From Bacillota bacterium (lineage in GTDB: Bacteria; Bacillota; Sulfobacillia; Sulfobacillales; JAIMBI01): a stretch of DNA of 49,749 bases. The notes under the pieces are model-generated. The model was not told the origin of the DNA. It worked only from the letters and a program-made list of their open reading frames with translations, and made no database searches. The position numbers and the translations under genes are program-made. Every line of letters begins with the position of its first letter. Position 1 is the first letter of the stretch. Shown here piece after piece: positions 38,055-45,383 of this stretch. The stretch lies in assembly GCA_021818685.1 (NCBI GenBank), contig JAKATP010000008.1, positions 1 through 49,749 of the forward strand, given 5' to 3'.

Positions 38055-38576
38055 ATGGGGCAGTTCCGTAGTCCGAACGGCTGGGGCACCAGCCCGCGCG
38101 GCGTCGGTGCGCTGATTGCCGTGCTCGTGCGGTACCCGGAAGTATCGAGCCTCGACTACCAGGCCGATCAGGGTGTCCTCACCCTGACAGTGTCGTGCCG
38201 GAGCGCGCTCACGTCCGAATCGTTCGCCCACATCCAAACTGCTTGGACCGAAGGGCTCGGCATGTATCGGGACTGCCTTCACCAGGCGCCGCCCCGCATT
38301 GCGGCGCTGGCGGTGGACGTCATGGACTCGGTTTCCAACCTGATCGTCACTCGCGACGTCGAGTCGTTGACGGTAGAGGAAGTTGGACTCACCATCGAAA
38401 TCCTGCGGGAGGAGACCGGCGGAGATCTCGTTTCGGATCCGGCGGATCTGGTCGAGGAAGAACTGTTGGCGCAGGAAGAAAATATTCAAGCCACCCTCGA
38501 AAGTCTCCGGGACAGTCCCGGTGGCCGTCTCTTCGCCCTGCGCGAAGAAGGTCGTGTGCTGGTCTTTAATAGCTGA
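38055..38576 (+). CDS. Conserved-looking hypothetical protein between recX and ymdB
   Basis: Full ORF with ordinary composition (VGALIAVLVRYPEVSSLDYQADQGVLTLTVSCRS...); SD aagaaaggggt; immediately precedes ymdB. Confidence 0.75.
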   Translation: MGQFRSPNGWGTSPRGVGALIAVLVRYPEVSSLDYQADQGVLTLTVSCRSALTSESFAHIQTAWTEGLGMYRDCLHQAPPRIAALAVDVMDSVSNLIVTRDVESLTVEEVGLTIEILREETGGDLVSDPADLVEEELLAQEENIQATLESLRDSPGGRLFALREEGRVLVFNS

Positions 38577-38586
38577 GGTGTCGTCG

Positions 38587-39363
38587 ATGCGGGTGCTCCT
38601 GATTGGCGACGTGGTGGGACGGCCCGGCCGGCGCATTGTGCATGAGCGCCTCCCGGAACTCATCGACCGGTACGCCATCGACTTCGTTGTCGCCAACGGT
38701 GAGAACGCCGCCGGGGGCAATGGGCTTACGCATGAAGTGGCGGATCAGCTGTGGGCAGATGGTATCGACGTCCTGACCTCCGGCAATCACATCTTCGACA
38801 AGCGCGAGGTTCTCGACTTCATCGATGACAGTGAACAAGTTGTGCGTCCACTCAACTACCCGACCGGAGTCCCGGGGCGGGGCCTGACGGTGCGGACGGC
38901 GCGCAATGGGGAGCGCGTCGCGGTCTTAAACGTGTCCGGCCGAAGCTTTATGCCGGCCCAGTACGAAGATCCCTTCACGGCGGTGGACGAGGCCCTCACG
39001 AGCCTCGAGCCAGTGGACGCCTTGTTGGTGGACATGCACGCGGAGACGACCTCGGAGAAAATGGCGCTGGGCTGGTATCTCGATGGCCGGGCATCCGTTG
39101 TGGTCGGTACGCATACCCACGTGCAGACGGCCGACGAACGGATTCTTCCGCGAGGCACCGGCTTCCTGACCGATCTGGGCATGACGGGGCCCTACAACTC
39201 CGTCCTCGGTGTGCGTACGGAGCTCGTATTGGAAAAGCTGCGCCGGCAGATGCCGGTCCGCTTCGAGACCGCGAACGGACCGGCCCAGCTGTGCGGACTG
39301 ATGGCGACCGTAAAAGGCGGCCTGAGTACCGAACTCGAGCGCTTATTCATCCGAGAAAGCTAA
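38587..39363 (+). CDS. ymdB: YmdB-type metallophosphoesterase
   Basis: MRVLLIGDVVGRPGRRIVHERLPELI...FVVANGENAAGGNGLT...TSGNHIFDKREVLDF...HAETTSEKMALGWYLDGRASVVVGTHTHVQTADERILPRGTGFLTDLGMTGP. Confidence 0.95.
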   Translation: MRVLLIGDVVGRPGRRIVHERLPELIDRYAIDFVVANGENAAGGNGLTHEVADQLWADGIDVLTSGNHIFDKREVLDFIDDSEQVVRPLNYPTGVPGRGLTVRTARNGERVAVLNVSGRSFMPAQYEDPFTAVDEALTSLEPVDALLVDMHAETTSEKMALGWYLDGRASVVVGTHTHVQTADERILPRGTGFLTDLGMTGPYNSVLGVRTELVLEKLRRQMPVRFETANGPAQLCGLMATVKGGLSTELERLFIRES

Positions 39364-39377
39364 GGGGGACGGCCGAT

Positions 39378-40352
39378 ATGCAGTGGCACGGACGGACGCT
39401 TCATACCGTGGATACGCATGCCGACAGCCTGGGTGCCACGGTGCGTGGGGAGCGCCGGGTGACCGAGCGGCACGAAGAGGGGCAGCTCGATCTCCCACGC
39501 ATGCGGGAGGCAGGACACACCCTCCAGTTCTTTTCCTGCTTTGTGGAGCCCGCCTACAAACCCGAACGGTCGCTTCCGCGTCTTCTCCAGTACATCGACG
39601 CCTTCTGGCAGGAGGTGGGGGAGGATGCCTCCGCCGTGGTGGTGACCGGCCGCGAAAGTCTCGACCGGCTTCTTACCACCACCGGGGCCGTGGGGGGCGC
39701 CATATCCGTGGAAGGTGCCGAGGCCCTCGCGACCGATGAGTTCCGTCTTCGCACGCTCTGGCGCCTCGGGGTCCGTCTCGTGTCCTTTACCTGGAACCAG
39801 CGCAATGCGCTGGCTGACGGTGCCGGCGAGGACCCGGGCGGCGGAGGTCTGTCCCGCGCCGGCCGCACCATGGTCCAGGCCATGAACCGGATAGGCATGG
39901 TGCTGGATGTGTCCCATATCGCTGAGCGAGGATTTTGGGACATCATGGACGTGACGGAGAGGGCGCCCATCGCATCCCATTCCAACTGCCGCGCCCTGTG
40001 CGACCATCGGCGGAACCTGTCTGACGCGCAAGTGCGGGCGCTGGCGGAAAAGGGCGGCGTCCAGGGGATCGCGTTCGTCACGGACTTTCTGGGCGGCCGG
40101 CACGATTTGGAGCGGGTCGGTGACCACGTCCTCCACCAGCTAGAGGTGGTGGGAAACGACCGCCACATCGGGCTCGGTTCGGACTTTGATGGCGTGGAGG
40201 AGTATGTGGCGGGGCTCGAAGACGTGACCCGCCTGCCGGCTCTCTTTGACCATCTGAGCCACCGCGGGCTGTCCGACGAGACCATCGCCCGCATCGCCGG
40301 GCAGAATTATATCGACTTTCTATACGAAGCCTGGCCCGCAGGCTCGGAATAA
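39378..40352 (+). CDS. Membrane dipeptidase family (renal dipeptidase-like) protein
   Basis: TVDTHADSLG, QFFSCFVEP, VRLVSFTWNQRNALADG, VLDVSHIAERGFWDIMDVTERAPIASHSNCRALCDHRRNLSD, HIGLGSDFDGVEEYVAGLED. Confidence 0.93.
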   Translation: MQWHGRTLHTVDTHADSLGATVRGERRVTERHEEGQLDLPRMREAGHTLQFFSCFVEPAYKPERSLPRLLQYIDAFWQEVGEDASAVVVTGRESLDRLLTTTGAVGGAISVEGAEALATDEFRLRTLWRLGVRLVSFTWNQRNALADGAGEDPGGGGLSRAGRTMVQAMNRIGMVLDVSHIAERGFWDIMDVTERAPIASHSNCRALCDHRRNLSDAQVRALAEKGGVQGIAFVTDFLGGRHDLERVGDHVLHQLEVVGNDRHIGLGSDFDGVEEYVAGLEDVTRLPALFDHLSHRGLSDETIARIAGQNYIDFLYEAWPAGSE

Positions 40353-40395
40353 TTTCCCAGATGGTGGGTATCCTCCGGTAAAGAGGAGGAAGCGC

Positions 40396-40674
40396 ATGGC
40401 GCAGAAGCCACCGGAGCGCTCGGAGGAGGATACCTTGGAGTGGTGCCTCCTGGAGCTGGAGCGCCTGCACAAGCAGAATCGCGAGCTCCAAGACCGGCTG
40501 CAGATGTTGCGCCTCGGTCGACGCGTCCTCTTGACCCTGCTCGTGCGGGAGGCAGGCGGGCGACATGGACGGCTTCGGGTCGATCCCGCGCACCGGAACT
40601 CGGAGCCGGGTCGGGCCACGCGCACCAAAGTCGTGCGACTCACGGATCTGGTGGACTCGCCGCCATCCGAGTAG
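40396..40674 (+). CDS. Small predicted coiled-coil protein, unknown function
   Basis: MAQKPPERSEEDTLEWCLLELERLHKQNRELQDRLQMLRLGRRVLLTLL; SD taaagaggaggaagcgc. Confidence 0.6.
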   Translation: MAQKPPERSEEDTLEWCLLELERLHKQNRELQDRLQMLRLGRRVLLTLLVREAGGRHGRLRVDPAHRNSEPGRATRTKVVRLTDLVDSPPSE

Positions 40675-41024
40675 GCGTGGGTTCGCGCATCGGTTTCCCG
40701 ATCATCCCCGTAGCCGCCCAGACTCCGGCGGTTCTTGCGGGCGGCAGCATGGCGCCCGTGGCCGATGGCGTCATCCGACCCCCGTGTATGGCACGAGCGG
40801 GAGGGTTGCCGCGTCGCCATCCCGCACGGCCGAGAGAGGGTGGCCTCGACGGTTCGCATCCGCGGTCCGGCGGCGGGGCGACCCTCCCCCGAACGATCAC
40901 GGGCCTTGGTGCCCATCCGGTCGGGATCCATCAAAGATTGGCGTTCGGATAGTTGGCGCCCCGGATGACCGATTGTGGGGCTTACCGCCGTCGCCTCCGG
41001 GCAGCAAAGAGATCGGAGCGATGG

Positions 41025-41606
41025 TCAGGCCTGACGGCGTCGCCGATGCTGCCAGAACCAGAGCGCCCAGCCCACCACGATTACGATCCCCACCAGGATC
41101 ACCCAATGTTCGAAATGAACCGCTCGGGTCCAGTGCCGGCCGCCCTGAAAGCCCAGCACCATGAACACCACCGTCCACGGCAGGGCACCCAGGACACTGT
41201 ACAGGACAAAGCGGGCAAATGGCATCGCCGTGAGGCCGGCCGGCAGAGAAATATAGGTGCGCACTCCCGGCACGAGACGTCCGAAGAAGACGGCCCGGTC
41301 GCCGTAGCGCCGAAACCAGGACTCCGCACGGTCCAGCTCGTGGCGGCGAATGAGGGGCGAGAACAGGGCGCGACCGCCAAAATAGGCGATGGCATATGAC
41401 ACCACGGACCCGAGGAGCCCGCCCAGCATGGCGGCCACGCCGGCTTCGATCCATCCCGCGCGGCCGACGGCCACCAGATAGCCTGCATAGGGCAGGATCA
41501 CCTCGCTCGGGATGGGAATGGCGGCGCTTTCGAGAAACATCCCGATGAGAACTCCGATGACGCCAAGGCCCACAATATTGTTGGCGAGTGCGGTAAGAAG
41601 ATGCAT
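41025..41606 (-). CDS. DedA family membrane protein
   Basis: ESAAIPIPSEVILPYAGYLVA, GGLLGSVVSYAIAYFGGRALF, FFGRLVPGVRTYISLPAGLTAMPFARFVLYSVLGALPWTVVFMVLG. Confidence 0.93.
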   Translation of the reverse strand: MHLLTALANNIVGLGVIGVLIGMFLESAAIPIPSEVILPYAGYLVAVGRAGWIEAGVAAMLGGLLGSVVSYAIAYFGGRALFSPLIRRHELDRAESWFRRYGDRAVFFGRLVPGVRTYISLPAGLTAMPFARFVLYSVLGALPWTVVFMVLGFQGGRHWTRAVHFEHWVILVGIVIVVGWALWFWQHRRRRQA

Positions 41607-41653
41607 GAAAACGTTCTCCGCCTTTCGTCGCGGTCAGCCCGCAGAAGTCGGGG

Positions 41654-42688
41654 TCAAGTCAATCTCGTCAGCGCGCGGTATCGTGGTAAGAGCCAGGATC
41701 GGAGAAGCTCCGGCGCGGGAACCGGGCGCGCCTCTTGTCGGAAGCGAGCCAGGGCGTCCAGATCGAGGGTGCCTGCGACGACGCCTTCGCCGTGCGCCTC
41801 CCGACTCTCCGCGACGACCCCGGAACCGTCCGGCGTCAGCTCGCGGGGAATATAAATGCCCGCCTTGCCCGTGAAGCGGACCCCGTAAAGCTCGCCGGTG
41901 CCGGCCGCCACCACCGACGCCATCCCCGTCTCCTGGGTACGCGCCCAAGCACCGCGCCGAGCCTTGGCTTCACTCCAGTCGGACTCGGGATCGGCGGACG
42001 GGACGGCCATGACCTCTACCCCCAGGGCCTCGGCCATCCGGTAGGTCTCAAAAAAGCTCGCGTCGTGGCACACGGCCACTCCTAGTGGCAGCGTGAGACC
42101 GCCGGGCCGGTCGAGTCGGCTTCCCGCCTGAACACCCCAGCTCCTTTCCATGGGCATCGGATGGAGTTTCGGTTGACGCAACGTGAGGCGGCCGTCCGGA
42201 CCAAATACCACCGCTTGGTTGAAAACACCCGTCCGCCGCCGGTAGACGGTAGAGCCGGCCACGACCACCATACCGTAGTTCCTGGCCGCCCGCCGGAAGC
42301 ACTCCTCGTACAGGGGGGCAACCAGGGGAGCCCAGGCCGCCAGATACCGCGAGGTCTGCGACGGGCTCAACGACTCGGCCGAACGGGGGCCCCCATAACG
42401 GGTCAGGAGTCCCAACAGGCATAGGCCCAGATCCTCCGGAAACACGACCAGGGCCGCTCCCACATGATGCGCGGCGTCCATCACGGCGGTGATGCGCTCC
42501 GTGAAGTCGGTCACCCCGGTTACGGGCCGCATGTCCCACTGAACAGCCGCCGCCACGAGTTGCCGCCGGCTCCACGTCATCGGGGCGACCCCGGATTCCG
42601 AACCAATACCCACCTGCCGCCGACCCCGCGCCACCAAACCCGCCAGGACCAGTCGGCCGAAGGCGATCTCCATAGTGGTGCGGTCCAT
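41654..42688 (-). CDS. Nitrilase-superfamily (C-N hydrolase) enzyme, intact catalytic residues
   Basis: VVFPEDLG (Glu), LRQPKLHPMP (Lys), GVAVCHDASFFETYRMAEALGVEVMAVPSA (Cys); ATG at 42688 overlaps the stop of the upstream paralogue. Confidence 0.85.
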   Translation of the reverse strand: MDRTTMEIAFGRLVLAGLVARGRRQVGIGSESGVAPMTWSRRQLVAAAVQWDMRPVTGVTDFTERITAVMDAAHHVGAALVVFPEDLGLCLLGLLTRYGGPRSAESLSPSQTSRYLAAWAPLVAPLYEECFRRAARNYGMVVVAGSTVYRRRTGVFNQAVVFGPDGRLTLRQPKLHPMPMERSWGVQAGSRLDRPGGLTLPLGVAVCHDASFFETYRMAEALGVEVMAVPSADPESDWSEAKARRGAWARTQETGMASVVAAGTGELYGVRFTGKAGIYIPRELTPDGSGVVAESREAHGEGVVAGTLDLDALARFRQEARPVPAPELLRSWLLPRYRALTRLT

Positions 42689-43323
42689 CAGACGTCCCAC
42701 CACGGTTGGATGAGGTAGGCGTCAGGATTCAGGTCCCGGAGAACCGGGCCGGCTTCCAGACCCTGAGCTCGGCGCTCCCACGGGAGCACCGCTACAGCCC
42801 ACCCCCCATGTACTTCCAGCGGATGAACACCGCTGCCGTCCGCGGACATCTCACAGGGAAGGTACAGCGCGGGTTCACCGCTCACTTCGAGGGCGAGGAA
42901 CTGATTTTGCTGGGTGTAAGCCCACAGAGGTCCGTAGGGCTTTGGTTCCGCTCCGAACCCTAGCACCAGATCCACCCCCATGAGGGCCATGGCTCGCGCC
43001 TTCTCCGGCACATAGCGATCGGCACCGCTCAGCAGGCCCACGAGCCGCCCCCCCAGGCGATGGACGACCAGTGTTCCCCCGTGGGCGGAAGAGGGTGTCG
43101 GGGCCACACGCCCCCACCGGTCCAGCACCACTGAGCGCGCCTCCGGCTCCGTCGTACCTACGATGACGGGGCGGTTCATGCGCGCCGTGAAGATCGCCAG
43201 TTCCGGCAGCGGCGGCAATTCCGGAAGGCTCAGGGCAACCAGAGCGGAGGCGGGAGGCGCGTGCAGGCGCGATCCCTCCGCCGCCGCGACGGCTACCATG
43301 CCCAACGGCGTCTCAAGCGGCAT
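42688..43323 (-). CDS. Nitrilase-like protein lacking catalytic Lys/Cys (pseudo-nitrilase)
   Basis: RLVGLLSGADRYVPEKARAMALMGVDLVLGF aligns by eye with the nitrilase Cys block (vGLLiCYDlrFPElaRaLAl.GAdlll) with Cys replaced; no Lys block. Confidence 0.7.
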   Translation of the reverse strand: MPLETPLGMVAVAAAEGSRLHAPPASALVALSLPELPPLPELAIFTARMNRPVIVGTTEPEARSVVLDRWGRVAPTPSSAHGGTLVVHRLGGRLVGLLSGADRYVPEKARAMALMGVDLVLGFGAEPKPYGPLWAYTQQNQFLALEVSGEPALYLPCEMSADGSGVHPLEVHGGWAVAVLPWERRAQGLEAGPVLRDLNPDAYLIQPWWDV

Positions 43324-44512
43324 GCCGCTTCTCCTTCATCCACCATAGATACCCGAGGACGGTCAGACCCGCAAGGAGGGGCCATTGGGGAGTCCAGCGC
43401 ACCGGCGGGACGGCCGGGGGATCAACCCAGGCCCGCGCGGCCAAAAGCGTGCGCTCGACCAAAGGGCGTTCCTGCCCATCGCTGACGGTCAGCAGCCCGA
43501 CCACCATCCCCCGACGTCCGGAGGGGGGAGCCGTGACGAGAACTTGCTGGCGTACCGACCCGTAAGCCCGGCGACTCCCGTCGGCGGCCAAGAGCGTCAC
43601 GCTGTCCGCGACCGTCAGGGGAATCCGGGCGCCATGGCGGCGGACAACAGTAAAGATCCGGCCGCGGGCAATCACGGTCACCGGGTGAAAGTGTGAAAAG
43701 CCCCAGTCCAAAAGGGCGGCACCATCTCCCCACAAGGCGTAGGGACTGTCGTGCAGCAGCACCGCAATCAGGAAGGTCCCATGTCGGGAGGCAGACGCGA
43801 CCAGCGTTTCGCCAGCCTCGATGGTGTAACCCAGCTTGATGCCGTTCGCCCCCGGAAAACTGTAGAGGAGTTGGTTCTGACTGTAGAAGATGCGGGGCGC
43901 CGGATCCGGAGGGAGGGAGGCTTGGCGGGTATCAACGAGGTGCCGGAAGATAGGGTTTTGCATCGCGTGCTGAGCAATGACGGCCATCCCGAGCGCCGTC
44001 ACCACGTGGCGGGGGTCGGGTAGTCCGGTCGGGTTATCGAAGTGAATGCCGGGGGCACCCCACGCCGCCGCCGTCCGGTTCATCAGCTGGACGAACGCCC
44101 GCTCACTCCCCGATACCGCCTGAGCCAGGGCCCACGCGGAATCATTCCCAGACGTCAGCATCATGGCCTGTGCGACGGCTGCGACGGGTAGCCGCTGACC
44201 CGCCAGGAGGTAGTTGCTGGAGCCCGGCTGCAGCGCCGCCTCTTCGGACACGGTTAGCGTACGGCTCCAGGCGGGTGACACAATGGCCAGATAGGCCGTC
44301 ATGATCTTGGTAATCGACGCTGGATAGAGCGGTTTTTCGGCGTTTTTCTCATACAGGATCTGGCCCGTGGTGCCGTCAATCAGCACGGCCGCCTCCGCGG
44401 ACAGGGCGGGCGGGGTGAGCGGCCCGGCCGCCTGCGCAGGTACTCCCGTCCATCCCATGAGCGTGACAAAAAAGAGGAGCACGGGCAGACCCACTCCGAG
44501 GGCACGGTGCAT
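43313..44512 (-). CDS. D-alanyl-D-alanine carboxypeptidase with signal peptide (DacF-like)
   Basis: SxxK (SITKIMTAYLAI), SxN (TSGNDSAWALAQ), KLG in GANGIKLGYTIEAGETLVAS; signal [28 protein letters not shown]. Confidence 0.9.
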   Translation of the reverse strand: MHRALGVGLPVLLFFVTLMGWTGVPAQAAGPLTPPALSAEAAVLIDGTTGQILYEKNAEKPLYPASITKIMTAYLAIVSPAWSRTLTVSEEAALQPGSSNYLLAGQRLPVAAVAQAMMLTSGNDSAWALAQAVSGSERAFVQLMNRTAAAWGAPGIHFDNPTGLPDPRHVVTALGMAVIAQHAMQNPIFRHLVDTRQASLPPDPAPRIFYSQNQLLYSFPGANGIKLGYTIEAGETLVASASRHGTFLIAVLLHDSPYALWGDGAALLDWGFSHFHPVTVIARGRIFTVVRRHGARIPLTVADSVTLLAADGSRRAYGSVRQQVLVTAPPSGRRGMVVGLLTVSDGQERPLVERTLLAARAWVDPPAVPPVRWTPQWPLLAGLTVLGYLWWMKEKRHAA

Positions 44513-44603
44513 AAAACTCCTCCCGGCCGGTCTTTCTCCTGTCCCGTATTCGACATGAGGTCAGGCAGACCCCTCCGTCGCTCCGGTATAATCGAGGACA
44601 ATC

Positions 44604-45383
44604 ATGAATCCATGCGACAGTCACAGCGCGAAGCCTCTGGCCGTGATCAAAGTGGGGTCAACCAGCATCAGCGTGCTGGTGGCGGCCACGCTCACCCATC
44701 CGTTGTATGACGACGTGCAGATTCGTCATCTCATCCGACACCAGGACGGACCGGCTGTCCTGCGTGAAAGCCTCCGCCACCTCAAGCGGGACGTGCAAGC
44801 TCTCGCTCCGCGCGGGGGATTGGTCGCCTTTGGCGAGGCGGGTCGACACAACCCGGCATTGCCCGCCGAAGCGGTGCGAGCCGGATACGCGGTGTGGGTC
44901 TTATCCGGCGAGGAGGAGGGAGCGTGTTCCTGGTGGAGCGAGCAACCGTGGCGGACGGTACCCATCACCGTGCTGGACGTAGGCGGTGGCAGCACGGAGT
45001 TTGCAGGTCCCTGGGGCTCCGTGAGTACCCCGTTTGGTGCCGAACAACCTCCCCCTCCGGACACACCCGTACCCGCAGCGGTCAGACGGGAGGGCCCTCT
45101 CGTGGCCATGGGGGGCACGGCTCGCGCACTGGGTACCGTCTTCGGCAGCCCGATTGCGCGCCAGACGCTGGCCGCCCACGCCGACCGGCCGTTTTCCACC
45201 TGGCCGCGCGTCCATCTGGTCGAAGCCGACCGGCGGCCGCTTCTGTCCGGCGGTCTCGCCACCATGCTGTGGGCCATGGACGGGCTCCGGGCGGATGAGG
45301 TGGCGGTCACCCCGCGCGATCTCCGGTGGGGGTTGTGGCTGGCCGCCTGTCTCGGGCGGGCCGGGAGGTGGCCGGGTGGCTGA
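44604..45383 (+). CDS. Short Ppx/GppA (exopolyphosphatase) superfamily protein
   Basis: AVIKVGSTSISVLVAA, VLSGEEEG, PITVLDVGGGSTEFAG, LVAMGGTARALGTVF; TATAAT at 44587. Confidence 0.75.
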   Translation: MNPCDSHSAKPLAVIKVGSTSISVLVAATLTHPLYDDVQIRHLIRHQDGPAVLRESLRHLKRDVQALAPRGGLVAFGEAGRHNPALPAEAVRAGYAVWVLSGEEEGACSWWSEQPWRTVPITVLDVGGGSTEFAGPWGSVSTPFGAEQPPPPDTPVPAAVRREGPLVAMGGTARALGTVFGSPIARQTLAAHADRPFSTWPRVHLVEADRRPLLSGGLATMLWAMDGLRADEVAVTPRDLRWGLWLAACLGRAGRWPGG

